Below, piece after piece: positions 21,291 through 31,838 of a DNA stretch of 64,000 bases. The stretch comes from Cordylochernes scorpioides (lineage: Eukaryota; Arthropoda; Arachnida; Pseudoscorpiones; Chernetidae). Both the position numbers and the translations under genes were made by a program. How positions within the stretch are numbered: position 1 is the first letter of the stretch; every line of letters starts with the position of its first letter. Below the pieces are notes generated by a model, which saw nothing but the letters and a program-made list of their open reading frames with translations, ran no database searches and was not told the DNA's origin. Location of the stretch: NCBI GenBank assembly GCA_030710605.1, contig CP092876.1, forward strand, positions 65,844,115-65,908,114. Reading direction: 5' to 3'.

Positions 21291-22934
21291 ATTATTATTT
21301 ATTAATTCTTTGAAAATTCTATTTCTTTCTTCTGTTGCACTATTTCTATTTGAGTGATGTGTTTCTATTCTTTTAGAAAGAGATTTCACTACGGCTATTT
21401 TGTTATGTATGGGACCAAAGGAGCTAAAATTCAAATAGTTTCCAGTGTGAGTGGGTTTCCTGTAAATGCAAGTTTCGATGTTATATTGATTCCTTTTAAG
21501 CTGGATGTCCAAAAAGGCTAGGGAATTATTGCTTTCTTTTTCATATGTGAACTTTAAAAAAGGTTTGAGACTATTGAGAAAACGTATGAAGCTGTCAATG
21601 TCTATTTCTGTTAGACAAAAAATGTCATCAATATATCGTAGCCATAATATTATTTTAAATTGGTTTGAATTAATTATTTGTTTATCTATTTCGTTCATAA
21701 ATATGTTGGCTAATGCAGATGAAATCGGGTTGCCCATTGGTAGGCCTTTAATTTGCCGGAAGAATCTGTCTTTGAAACTGAAATAACTATTGTCTAAACA
21801 AAGTTTGATTAAATCGATTAATGCTTCTTTAGAGAGGGGCAGAACTATTTCTGGGTGGATTTCAAGAAATGATTGGAGGGCCAGGAGTGCTTCATCGTGC
21901 GGGATTGAGGTGTAGAGAGATTCTATATCGAAGGAAACCATCCTGCTGTCATTTGATATTTGAACGGTTTTGATAGCTTCAACAGCTACTATGGGATTGG
22001 GTACTGTGTGAGGTAGTTGCTTTTGGAATGGAGAGATGACTGAAGATAGAAATTTCGTGAGAGGATAAAGAGGAGAACCAGCATAGCTCACTATTGGACG
22101 TAATGGAATGTTTGGTTTATGGATTTTAGGTAGGCCGTAAAAGTTGGGTAGAGTTTTTTCTTCTGCTTTGAAATTTTCGATCGATTTTTTATTAAGCTTA
22201 TGTGTGCGTATAATTTTATTTAGTTTTTTATTAAATTCTTTAGTGATATTAGGCAATGGATCTTTTGATAATTCTTCGTAAATTTCTTTATCTTGCAGTA
22301 ATTGTTCGATTTTAGAGTTATATTCAGTGGTATCCATGATTACAGTATTCCTTCCTTTATCGGAAGGTGTTACGATTATATCTTTGTTCTCTCTTAATAG
22401 ATTAATTGCCTTTCTTTCATCTTGTTGTAAATTGGTCTTATTTTGTCTTTCTATTTTTTTAATGATCGGTGTTATTTCTGTTCTAATTCTAGATTTATCG
22501 TCATCGGGTAAAAGCTTTATAGAATTTTCTATAGAGGCTAATGTTTTAGGAATATGCATTTTTTGTGATGGAACAAAATTCAATCCTTTAGATAAAATTG
22601 TTATAATATCAGGAGAAATCGACTGTTTTGAAAGGTTCACAACATGATGTGGTTCAGGTTGTATTTTTTGTGTCCATTTATCCAGTTTCTTTGACTGAAT
22701 ATTGCGAATTAATGTTGCTTTGTTTTGACATTTGGTGTCCAAATATTTATTCAATTTGTCGAACAGTTCATTAGGTAATATTCCCTTCAACTTGGGGATT
22801 AAAATTTCCATCTTCATTTTATAATTATTTAAATAATAGTGGCAGTTTTTTATTCTCGCATTTAAAAGTTTTCTGCCCGTTTCTAATATAATCTTTCTTG
22901 AAAATTTTGTTCTCACAGGGTCTTTAAGGATCAA
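21270..22934 (-). pseudogene. Penelope-like reverse transcriptase (near intact)
   Basis: A 554-codon frame. Motifs in order: LPNFYGLPKIHK and LRPIVSYAGSPLYPL (PLE RT motif 2 region), SFDIESLYTSIP (motif A with catalytic Asp), KGLPMGNPISSALANIFM (motif B), LRYIDDIFC (motif C, catalytic YIDD), LAFLDIQL, and YRKPTHTGNYLNF. All are diagnostic of PLE RTs, which are related to telomerase RT. The listed start is a TTG; the frame is open a little further upstream but shows no ATG there, so the 5' end may be truncated. The C-terminus is lost by the frameshift that separates it from the GIY-YIG domain. Confidence 0.92.
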
Positions 22935-22949
22935 TGAAGGAGGAATATA

Positions 22950-23155
22950 TATATATATTAAGAAAAGGGCATCTCCTTATCGTGCAACTGAAAGTTGCTG
23001 ATGACTTGCGCCATCTATCGGAATAAATATCAACTATTCTCGTTGATTTTTAATTATTCCAGAATTGGGCCAAATACCCATTCTTGATTAATCAAGCTAA
23101 CCACGGACGCGTTTCGGGCTGTTGGCCCGAGAATAGTTGATATTTATTCCAATAG
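22950..23155 (-). repeat. family A hammerhead repeat, rearranged copy
   Basis: Runs GGCATCTCCTTATCGTGCAAC, GCCATCTATCGGAATAAATATC, CCAGAATTGG, to a partial hammerhead on the minus strand (GGGC-CAACA-GCCC-GAAA-CGCGUC-CGUGG, 23128-23098). Where CUGACGA should follow, the sequence turns back into an inverted copy of its own upstream part: GGAATAAATATC... at 23020-23041 and its perfect 22-bp reverse complement at 23129-23150. The ribozyme is therefore broken. Confidence 0.75.
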
Positions 23156-23319
23156 ATTATTCCTCTTCAGAGGAATTATTTAGTGAATTCTAGAGAGCTT
23201 CAATTCTATAACTCTAAATATATATAATCAGAAGCTAGAATTCACAAAATCTAAGGAAGGTGAGAGTGCGTCGTCAGAATGTCGGGAAATAAATCATTTT
23301 AGAGCGATTGATGCATCTT

Positions 23320-23585
23320 TACACTAATGTACAAAACTTAAGGAAGTGGATTGTCTTTGATGTCGCCGGACGTCTTGTTTTTTTTTTCAACGAGACAGAG
23401 GCAATTTTCTTCACACGTGGTTATGTAAAAACCCCTATTGAAACAATTATTTTGTCATAGATGTGAATTAAGGTGATTTCTTGTTGTGACTTAGAATGCA
23501 AATAGTGAAAATTAAGTTCTTCAATCATAAACCTACATATTGGAACATAAACTTCCTATCAAATTTGTAAAACTTCAATACTTGT
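23320..23585 (+). repeat. Tc1/mariner-type MITE, family T (diverged)
   Basis: Begins CACTAATGTACAAAACTTAAGGAAG, followed by GTCTTTGATGTCGCCGGACGTC, matching copies at 50489 and 50955. The far end is degenerate. Confidence 0.6.
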
Positions 23586-23930
23586 TTCCATCAACCCTGC
23601 CTAACGATGGAGTGAGAGAGTGATGATTAACGATGTGATCATCATCAGTTCTGGTTGTCCAATTTGGAAGAACGCCTGCGCAGAATACAGAAGCAGGATA
23701 AACACTACGTCATTTCTCTTACATTATATCGTTGGGTTTAGTATTGCTCACCTACTTATAGCTAGTGTGGAGATATTTGGATCACGCTACAAGAATGTGC
23801 GGGAGGATGATGTACCGAAGTAGACACCTCTCCATTTAATTGTGAATTAAACAATCCATTTGGTTCATCACCCCAGTTCGACACGTAATGGTGGTGTAAT
23901 GGGCTATAACACGATCCATGACAAATTCTG
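23585..23930. other. spacer, nothing recognised
   Basis: A 67-codon frame at 23620-23823 has no family motif. Confidence 0.35.
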
Positions 23931-24249
23931 GCTGAAATAAACCTCTAAAAAAGACAAATGTCACCTCTCCTATCAAAATAGACGTCAAAGCTAGACGCCA
24001 TCTATTGCCCGTCGCTGCAAACTAGCGGCCTCGGGTCGGTCACAAAGCCACAACATCAGCTTTGGCAAACTGAAACGGGGGACTTTGACGGGAGAGGTGA
24101 TCTTTGTCTTTTTAGATCAATATCCTCCCGGCAAAGTTTCCATCTATATTTCAGCCATAGATTTGGCATAGCCACTCAGCCAGATAAACCCCTCTTTTGT
24201 AGATTTTCAAGATTCCATTAGATCCCTTGTAGATCTCATGGAATAAAGT

Positions 24250-24300
24250 ACGCCCTAAGCTGACGAGGGCCATTAGCCCGAAACCATGGTTTCTAGGTGG
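24250..24300 (+). ncRNA. hammerhead ribozyme, type I, apparently complete core
   Basis: CUGACGA at 24260-24266; stem II GGGC/GCCC with loop CAUUA (24267-24279); GAAA at 24280-24283; a palindromic stem III segment ACCAUGGU (24283-24290); cleavage triplet GUU ending at 24291; then the stem I 3' strand UCUAGG (24292-24297), which pairs with CCUAAG (24254-24259) through four Watson-Crick pairs, one mismatch and a G-U. All invariant core bases are present. Stem III has no room for a loop, so activity would most likely need two copies pairing through the palindrome, as known for short-stem-III hammerheads. Confidence 0.75.
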
Positions 24301-24552
24301 ACGCTTTCAGTTTGCCAAAGCTGGTGTTGTGGCTTTGTCACCGACCCGAAGCCGCTAGTTTGTGGCGTCGGTCAATAGATGGCGTCTAGCTTTGACGTCT
24401 ATTTTGACGGGAGAGGCGACCTTTGTCTTTTTAGATCAATAGACTCCCGGCAAAATCCGGCAAAAATTTCCATCTATAAAGTAAACCTGTATACCATGTC
24501 TCAGTGTTGAAGCTGGTGAAGTAGTAATGAGGACGCTATTCGTTCGAAGCCG

Positions 24553-24597
24553 CTTCTGTACTGATGAAGGCCATAGCCCAGAACCTTGCTTTGCCAG
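24553..24597 (+). ncRNA. hammerhead ribozyme, decayed (second monomer)
   Basis: CUGAUGA at 24561-24567 is intact and GGC-CAUA-GCC forms stem II. The second box reads GAAC rather than GAAA and the palindromic stem III is lost. Confidence 0.55.
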
Positions 24598-24850
24598 TTG
24601 AATATATTAATGAATTTACCGAAGTCGGTGTTATAACAGATTATTTACGTTATGTATAGGGGTGATAGACAAAATGTGTTGTTTTAATGTATTTTTAAAG
24701 GGAGAGTTGCCCTTAAGGTAAATGAATACCATCCACTTGTAACTTCAATTAGTATTCTAGCCTGAAAATCGAGTATACTACTTTGCCAGCCCTTAAACCT
24801 TTTTAGTAAATACGACCGATATTCCAAATCCTCTCGTAGGATGTTGTGAA

Positions 24851-24894
24851 GCTGTGCTGATAAGAACCATTGTCAGAAACCATGGTATACAGGT
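24851..24894 (+). ncRNA. hammerhead ribozyme, decayed (third monomer)
   Basis: The core reads CUGAUAA (G8 changed to A) at 24857-24863 and stem II has weakened. GAAACCAUGGUA and a good stem I (CUGUG with UACAG) are preserved. The best family B stem I is seen here. Confidence 0.6.
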
Positions 24895-25049
24895 TGTTAG
24901 ATTTTTCAAAGTTGGTGTTGTGGAACTTTCTTCATCTCCACCTTACGTTCTGTACTGGGGTGATACATAAAATACATTGTTTTAATGAAATTTGTAACAA
25001 TTAATTTTCAGGCAATGTGTTTATTTTCACATATATCATGAAATTTTAT

Positions 25050-25145
25050 CTCTTCAGATCTTACTGCAATGATAAAAGTTATTGAAAGAGAGGACTCTTG
25101 ACTCATCAGTGGTGAACCCTCTCAGCGGTTTTGCCAAATTACTTT
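25050..25145. repeat. MITE-like repeat, family X (fragment)
   Basis: TCTTACTGCAATGATAAAAG, GACTCATCAGTGGTGAACCCTCTCAGCGGTTTTGCC, matching the other family X copies. Confidence 0.7.
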
Positions 25146-25560
25146 AATGCCTATCTAAAGGAGAGAGATGCCCCTTTCGATACATATTTAGCTCAATGTT
25201 TTATTTTAATTTATAATGCCTAGAAACTCTTCTATTTCTCAGATAAAATTTACCAAACCAAGTAAAAATTAGTGACACACTTTCTGAATCATTATTAAAA
25301 ATCTGAATTGTATAAACATAATTGAAAAAATTTGATTGTGAAATAATTGCAAAGGACCTAAAACGATATAACAATCGACATAATTTTGTGCAAAAGGTTT
25401 CTTTATTCAATAAAAATAGCAACCTCTATATATATTGTAGGAATTTGCGAAACAATTGGCCTGATGATGAACTAACGCTTGGAAGCTTGCCATTTTTATT
25501 GAATAAAGCAACTTTTTGTGATTATTTCGATTGATATGTCGTTTTATAATTGAAAAGATA
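25145..25560. other. AT-rich spacer
   Basis: No gene recognised. The 70-codon overlapping frames are antisense to each other and featureless. Confidence 0.35.
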
Positions 25561-26110
25561 TCGAGTAAAGGTTTGGGGCCGTCTTGATGACAGGTCCAAT
25601 CCGGCCGCTTCTGTTGAACGCCGTATCACGACAACGCGGCATTATGGTTTGGGAAGCCATCGCCTATGATATCAAATCACCTTTGATTCGTATTGAGAGC
25701 ATTATGACGGGCCAACGATACGTAGATGACGTACTGCGGACGGTGACGCTACACTTCCTTTAGGGGGTAGCAAATGCGCCAATTTCCCAGCAGGATAACG
25801 CCCTACCTCACACAGTACGCATCGCCAACATGCCCTGTGTAAATCCTCGGTGCTTCCATGGCCACCAATATCTCCTGATATCTCACACGTCTGATACCTA
25901 ATTGGACGTCGTTTGCATGTGCTGCCACAGCTGCGTTCAGAAGATGAACTGTGGTTGATGGTTGACATGGAATGTGCAGCCATCCCCCAGGACACCATTG
26001 AGTCAGTACCAAGACGTGTTGACATAGCCGCCCGCGGTGGTCCCCCAACATATTGAGTGGACGGCGATGTCGCTCAGTGTATAGCTGTATTCTGTTCTAA
26101 TAAAGATCAT
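25560..26110 (+). pseudogene. Tc1-like transposase C-terminal half, decayed
   Basis: Plus-strand pieces in drifting frames match the catalytic half of a Tc1-like transposase: GIMVWEAIAYD, SPLIRIESIMTGQRYVDDVL, QQDNALPHT (second catalytic Asp region), then residual pieces of the SPDLSPIEHVWD region and the RRV..ARGG C-terminus near 26012-26040. An in-frame TAG occurs at 25760-25762 and several indels follow. The N-terminal DNA-binding half is absent. A poly-adenylation-like AATAAAG at 26099 follows. Confidence 0.8.
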
Positions 26111-26246
26111 TTTTTGTTCGTTACTGGTACTCTCTTTATACAGATTTTACAACTTTTTGCCCACTAATTCTTGGTGTTGCAAATTCAGAGTCACCTAGTG
26201 TATTTCTATAAGATACATTTCGATATCTTTTATACTTATATACATA

Positions 26247-26303
26247 AAGATGGACAACACGTGAGGTAAGATAAGTTTCTTTTCGCGTTGTCCATCTTTA
26301 TAA
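26247..26303. repeat. short hairpin
   Basis: ATAAAGATGGACAACACG and CGCGTTGTCCATCTTTAT form an inverted repeat of about 17 bp around a 23-bp loop. No element class was recognised. Confidence 0.7.
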
Positions 26304-26384
26304 TTTACTGGTAAGAGTCCCTGCAATTTTTCTAACTTATATACATATTTCAAGTATATACACATTGTACAGTCCATAATAACC

Positions 26385-26612
26385 ACGGTGGGTAGCCAGA
26401 GAAACTTTACATCAAATGTCTACACTGTAGACTTGTACTTGCAACAGCTCTGGTTGGTTACTTGCACTCACTGGCGGAGTTAGATTTGTACAAGAGTCGG
26501 GAACTATATGAACTATTTTTTCTCCAGAAAAAGTTTAAATGCGGGATTCGATCCCGGGGGTCGCAGTGGTCTATATAATCGATAGAGTTTATAACATTCT
26601 TCCGTCAACCCC
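26385..26612 (-). repeat. SINE-1 (tRNA-derived), minus strand
   Basis: On the minus strand a box B-like GGGATCGAATCCC region (26535-26550) is followed by an A-rich spacer and the family tail with CAAATCTAACTCCGCCAGTGAG, CAAGTAACCAACC and a TGTAGACAT block. Same order as the copies at 48217 and 51700. Confidence 0.65.
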
Positions 26613-27020
26613 TCTCTCTCCAAAGAAAAAAAAAAGAATGGCAACATAAAAAAAAGAATACTAAAGTTTACATAAAAGGTGACTCAAATTAGGGGTAGGA
26701 ATATATTATTTACAAAAAGGTAATTGGTAAAATTTAATTAAATGCTCAAAGATGGGCTGGTTGGAAAATAACGCATTGGAATGAAAGGGTTTTACACGGG
26801 GAGAAGTAGGCGAGAACCCACTTACATCGCGTGCACCTGACCTCGTGCTGGCTGCAAGTGACAGAGTTTGATGAGGACAACTTCTCAATGGTCGGCTGGT
26901 TGGGTGCCAAATGGTCATCATTTTTATAGAATTATCATAGAACAACTTCTATTTAAGGATGCTCGAAATGTTTTCATAATATGTGAAAGTTGACCAATAT
27001 ATACAATTTGCATACGAGGT
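26612..27020. other. sequence upstream of the host exon
   Basis: AT-rich, nothing recognised until the base composition changes sharply near 27020. Confidence 0.35.
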
Positions 27021-27120
27021 GTAAAAAGAGGGGCGGGCCGCCGTACTACGGCATGCGCGCCATCGACCTGGCGATCAGCTGTGCTGTGCGGCGATTGATC
27101 GCGGCAGTCAGGCGGCCGCC
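27020..27120 (+). promoter_or_regulatory. GC-rich leader / possible CpG-rich promoter of the host gene
   Basis: GC and CpG content jumps in this 100-bp stretch and stays high through the exon. It directly precedes a strong Kozak context (GCGGCCGCCATG). No TATA box was seen. It may be 5' UTR only. Confidence 0.35.
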
Positions 27121-28149
27121 ATGAACAGTGCGGCGGTGATCGGGCGCCAGCTCCGGCAGAACCCGCCGCGGAGCCTGGCGGCGCCCCCCACGCCGGCCAA
27201 GCTAAGGCCGCGCACGCCGTCGCACACGCCGCATCCACCGCACCCGCCTCCCGCCTCGCCTCCACCGTCTCCGCCCGCTGCACCACCGGCCTGGCTCGCC
27301 GCCGTGTCTTGTCGATGCATCTGGCGCACGTGCAAGGCGCTGAGCCTCGGTCTCTTTCTCTGCGCCGTGGGCACGGCGATGTCGGTGGTGGGATTCTACG
27401 CCGAGCCGCTGTCCACGGAGGTGATAAACGCGACGCTGAGCCGGGTGGACGAGGTGCAGCAGGCCCATCTGTACAACCTGACGTACGTGGGGCCCGTGCT
27501 GCTGGGACTCGGGGGGTTCGCCCTGGTGGCGGCCTGCGTCATGGCGCTGGACTACACGGAGCAGCAACAGCAGCACCGCGTGGTGCCGGACGGGCCTGGA
27601 ACCGCCGAGACGGCTTTTCTGGACGTCCCGCCTCCGACTGTGGTGCCTTTTGTCGTCGCGAAGCCGCGTGATAAAGGTGGAGGGGTCAGGCTCCCCACCT
27701 TGATAGATGAGATTATTATCGAAGTCCAGACTTCCGTGGTCCCGAACGGACCGGCGCCTCTTCCTCCAAAGAGGCCGGATGTCCTTCTTTCAAAGTCCGG
27801 GTCTAAGGATTGTAGCAGGCCCCCGCCGCAGATGAGCCCCACGCTGGAGGAGCTCATCCCGCCCTCCCCGCAGGACGTTATCTTGCCCGACCCCGACGGC
27901 TGCGGGGACACGCCGTGCCAGGAGCGGGCGCCCATGCCCGTGTCCCGCGCGGTGAGGTACCTGGCTTCCATCGAGACCCTCTCCGACATCTCCACCCCTG
28001 CCTCGCTAGAGCTGGATGCTCGCCTGCCTCTGCTAGGAGGTGTTCGAAGGTGCAGCCCTCCGTCCCCCCCGCTGCTGAAGCGGGACAACCGACGCAATCC
28101 CTTGCTTCGACAGTCAGCCATCGAAGTGATGCCATCCTAACATCTCCCG
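27121..28149 (+). CDS. two-pass membrane protein, TMEM200-like, proline-rich (host exon)
   Basis: A 339-codon frame from an ATG in an excellent Kozak context to TAA at 28138-28140. Residues 20-60 are Pro-rich. Residues about 71-92 (LSLGLFLCAVGTAMSVVGFY) and 121-143 (YVGPVLLGLGGFALVAACVM) are membrane spans. The short loop between them has two N-glycosylation sequons (NAT at 103, NLT at 119), which places it outside the cytosol. The spacing, the G-F/Y-Y after span 1 and GPVLLGLGGF in span 2 resemble the TMEM200 (DUF2371) family, whose function is poorly known. The long C-terminal tail is Pro/Ser-rich and likely cytosolic. A canonical splice donor (CCG|GTGAGT) lies at 28150, 9 bp after the stop, so the exon ends at 28149 and 3' UTR probably continues elsewhere. 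GC-rich codon use contrasts with the whole window. Confidence 0.6.
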
Positions 28150-28155
28150 GTGAGT
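28150..28155 (+). promoter_or_regulatory. candidate splice donor
   Basis: CCG|GTGAGT matches the eukaryotic 5' splice consensus and coincides with the sharp drop from GC-rich exon to AT-rich sequence. Confidence 0.5.
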
Positions 28156-29398
28156 TGATGCATGCACGACATCACCCTTCACACATTTTCTGATAAAAAT
28201 ATCTTAATATTCACTCCTAAATATACTTTATCATTCTTTCCATACTAGCCTTTCTTCATGAATATTCAGGACTCCTTGAGCATACAAAAAGGTCTGGTAT
28301 TCTATTCACAAACTAAATATTCACCTTATAAAATACCACTATACTAAAATGCATTTCCGTTCTGTCGAAAAAGCACAGCGTAATATAAGGATAAGGAGTT
28401 ATAAAAGATAAATTATGTCAAAATACGATTTTTAAAGAAGAAACTAATTCCAAGGAGAGACAATTTAGCTTTCAACCATCCTGTACAATGTAGAAGCAAT
28501 CTACAGGCCGAGACTGTACCTCTCACAGATTATGATTCTGAACTGCAATGCTACATATTAACTGTGCGCTTCATGTTAAATCATCGTTGAAGTCTCTACA
28601 GACAATTCTATAGACGTCTCTATATATAGGTCTACCATAACGAGCTATGTAAATCCCGTCAAATGTACTCAGAATGACTCAGTAAACCCCCCAGGGCAGG
28701 GAGTGGTGCACAAAACTGGCAGCCAAGTGGTCCGCCCGGCCTGCCCCGATATTGACTTACCGACTGCGCCAAACTTAGGGTCGGCCCAGTAACTTTCCCT
28801 GCGGCACATGGCATTCCACTAGGTGCATGGAACAGTCTCTTAGAACCTACCCATCGTATTATACTTAAACCTTTTACACATTACTTCACATACGTGGATT
28901 TTCTGCTATATATACTCTCTACATTCCTACACAACTCTTTCTAAAAATATCTACTTTATAAGAGAATCCATTATTTATACACCGCTATATGCAAGGATAG
29001 AGTAATGTAAAGATTTTATTGGATTACAAAACACTTTTTTTATGTCTTTTTGATAGGTATTATTCATACATAATTGTATAAAAATGATAATTAAACCTTA
29101 AATTAAGCGTATTATTTTCTTTCATTTTTATTTACATATTACTAGTCTAATATGTAATATATATGCAAATATCTTGTAATCAATTTTCTGTTAAATTTTA
29201 AATAATTACCATTTTATTATTTGTTCATTAATTTTACACGTCTTTATCTTTACGTATGTATCAAATATAAAATATATAACGGAAAACTAATAATTCCTAA
29301 AACATCTACAATTATATCGATCGGAATGACTCCAATATTTGTCAAGAGAGACATAAACATAGGTTTGTATCTAATACACTTTATTGAATTAATAATAC
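28156..29398. other. probable intron or intergenic AT-rich sequence
   Basis: No coding signal. 28680-28850 is GC-richer and looks like an old repeat fragment (CCCCCCAGGGCAGGGAG, GGTCGGCCCAG), class unknown. Confidence 0.35.
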
Positions 29399-29721
29399 AA
29401 GGTTGTCCCAAAAGTTCGTAAACACTTCAAAAAATTGAAATACCAATTTTATTCGCCGTTATGTATAATGTCTTTGTATTATGTATATAAAGTAATTGTA
29501 TTATGTATTATTATGTATTCGTCCTAATAATATTATTCGCCGTTATGTATAATGTCTTTGTATTATATATTTGTCGTAATAATATTATTCGCCGTTATGT
29601 ATAATGTCTTTGTATTATGTATAAAGTATTTGTATTATTATATATTTGTCGTAATAATATTATTCGCCAAGTAATAAGAAAAACAACGTTTAAAGAAAAC
29701 AAAACTTTTGGAATAACCTTA
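29399..29721. mobile_element. mariner-type MITE with internal tandem repeats
   Basis: The left end AGGTTGTCCCAAAAGTTCGTA is a typical mariner terminal repeat. The right end AAAACTTTTGGAATAACCTT is its diverged reverse complement. The inside is filled by three copies of an AT-rich unit with TTCGCCGTTATGTATAATG and CTTTGTATTAT. It has no coding capacity. Confidence 0.75.
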
Positions 29722-31682
29722 TATCATACTCATTTTTGTTACCCGAGCTTGTGATTTTATATGATACTGAAATGGATCAATTATTAGGATTTAAGAAAAT
29801 ATGTATATTGTATAAAATATCTAGCCTCTTTTCACACTCAGGATTATGGTAAAGACCATGATAATCATATGATTACATTAGTGTATTTCGATTACTTGAA
29901 CTATAACCTCATCATATGTTCACATCATATGTAAGAAGGCAGTGCCAGGATGCTTGAGCTACAAACGACTCACTGAAGACATTGAGCGCATGGACAAAAA
30001 GCGAAGATATCCATCAAAGTAATTTCATATGAACATCTTAGTTTAAAACGGTAAGTGTGCATATACTTTGAGAAAATGTTTAGCATAAATATTCTTTTAT
30101 CAAAATAATATTACTATATTTTTCTTTATTGATCATTTATTTGAGGTAGAATAGAATTTGAATCATTTAAAAACTTAATATTAATTATGTAAAATCTCTC
30201 AAAAATTTAGTTAAATATCTTTAAGAATGCAATATATGTATTCTTTGTATATAAGTATTGTATATTTTAGATAAACTATTGTATATTGAGATGGTCTTGT
30301 AAAGTGAGTTGCATTCACCTCAATGATGAAAACATAATTTTAAGATTGAATAATACATTGGACTGAGGAGGATAGAATTATATGGAAATTACAACAGCAG
30401 CTTTATTAGGACATTTCCGTCCTGTAAGGACTCGCCATACATAATTTTCATGAAAAAAGGGGGAAAAAACATAAACAAAGGAGAGAAGTGTAAATGAAAA
30501 GGAAATCAAAGTATTCAACATAACTATACAAATTAACTATGGATAGAAATTGTTCTGTAATTTTAGTTCTTAGAGATTACCTTGTTCTCTAACGCTTTAT
30601 GAAAATTAAACAATTCTATCGCTATATATTTTTTTCTCGGACATTATTCTGATTAGCTGAACTGGGTTCACGTAGAATTGGATAATGTTCTTTAAGATCT
30701 TATTCCGTTCCTCGTTAACAATAGTGCATTCAGAGATATAGTGGGTCATTATATAGCAATTAATGAACAGATATAGTTATTTTTGATAGAAGAGTATTAA
30801 AATAGGTTATAAAAATACGTAATATTTGTGTGTGTAAAAAAAATATCAGTTTTTAAAAAAATATTAAATAAAAATGCGCATTCCTCGAGTCCATTGTTGT
30901 AAAACTATTCAATAAGGTTTTTTTTTATTTTGTAAAAATCAATTATTTTGTTATAGGCCCATCGGTAGTCTTTTGATAGAAATATTGCTGAATCAAAGAA
31001 ACACATCGCATTTATAACATGCAGGAATCTTTTGGTTCAAATTTTAAGCATAGCGAGATGACAGCGCATTCTATATTTTGTTCATTTCTTTTTGATTTTC
31101 CTAATTTGATTTGTATTTATGCGTTTGATTATTTGAGTTACCTTTTTTTAAATATATGTCATATTATCTATTTAATTATAAATACCATAATCTTGGTAGT
31201 TTAGTCTTGTCCAGTAGATGTTACCTGACAACCATTGTTGTTTCCATGTTTTCTTCGCTGCCCTCCTGAACGTAAGCACAACAATAATAATAAAAGGTTT
31301 TAGCAAGCCATTTATAATAATTGATAATTATTACAATTATTTTATTTCCAAAGCGCTATATCCCGCAAGGGATATTTGCTCTAAACAAGGAGAAAAGTTT
31401 ATTTACATAAGTTATTTACATTGTTCAACGCATGAAAACACTAGAGATCCAGATTTTGTAAAAAGTTTAGAATGTATTTACAAAATGAATTGTGTGTGTG
31501 TGAACTTTAAATAATTATTCTTTTAAAAACTAAACAAAATTTCATCTATCAAATCTGCAAAGGGAAACTAATATTACAATAGAATAGCTGCAGGAAATTG
31601 TTTTTAATTAAAATGGGTGTAAAAAAATCTTTCAGATTTTAATCATCGCAGGATAAGGGGTGTAGAAATAATTTTATTTATA
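29722..31682. other. AT-rich spacer
   Basis: No gene or element recognised. The open frames at 31019-31204 and 31218-31514 are AT-rich and featureless. Confidence 0.4.
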
Positions 31683-31838
31683 CAGTTAAACCTGTCAATA
31701 GCGCCACCTCTTGGGACTCGCCAAAATGGGTGCTATAGACAGGTCACTTTTAATGTAAATCGCATCGTACTATTTAAAAGCGGGCGCTTTAGAGAGGAAG
31801 GCGCTATTTAGAGGGGGCGCTATAGACAGGTTTAACTG
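31683..31838. mobile_element. pogo/Tigger-type MITE, 156 bp
   Basis: Ends are CAGTTAAACCTGTCAATAGCG and the reverse complement CGCTATAGACAGGTTTAACTG, flanked on both sides by TA. CAGT starts and TA duplications are typical of pogo-like Tc1/mariner elements. The centre holds extra GGCGCT/GCGCC copies. Confidence 0.85.

Larger units (their letters stand above)
20370..22945 (-). mobile_element. Penelope-like element (PLE) with GIY-YIG endonuclease
   Basis: The minus strand encodes a PLE reverse transcriptase (22934-21270) followed by a GIY-YIG endonuclease (about 21270-20747). They are separated only by a one-base frameshift at an A9 run (plus-strand T run near 21277-21285). The 3' side ends near 20370 in a hammerhead-like segment. 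The 5' side is joined near 22945 to a family A hammerhead repeat. PLEs are retroelements that prime at target DNA nicked by their GIY-YIG domain and often carry hammerhead motifs in their flanks. Apart from the frameshift the coding region looks recent. Confidence 0.9.
23940..25010 (+). repeat. family B: tandem ~300-bp monomers carrying hammerhead ribozyme cores
   Basis: Hammerhead boxes start at 24260, 24561 and 24857, spacing 301 and 296 bp, all on the plus strand. Each monomer continues with a CAAAGCTGGTGTTGTGG-like block, a GGTGATA block and a GGGAGAG...CTTT block. A partial monomer precedes the first (24085-24259). 23940-24082 is an inverted copy of 24302-24440. A single dispersed copy lies at 54300-54560, and a fragment without ribozyme at 40640-40740. 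Tandem hammerhead monomers of this size are the form taken by animal retrozymes and by hammerhead satellites of some insects. Confidence 0.75.

Noticed and set aside
27202..28135. Long antisense frames over the host exon (124, 189 and 85 codons)
   Set aside because: GC-rich sequence lacks stops on both strands. The plus frame has the membrane spans, glycosylation sequons and Kozak start.
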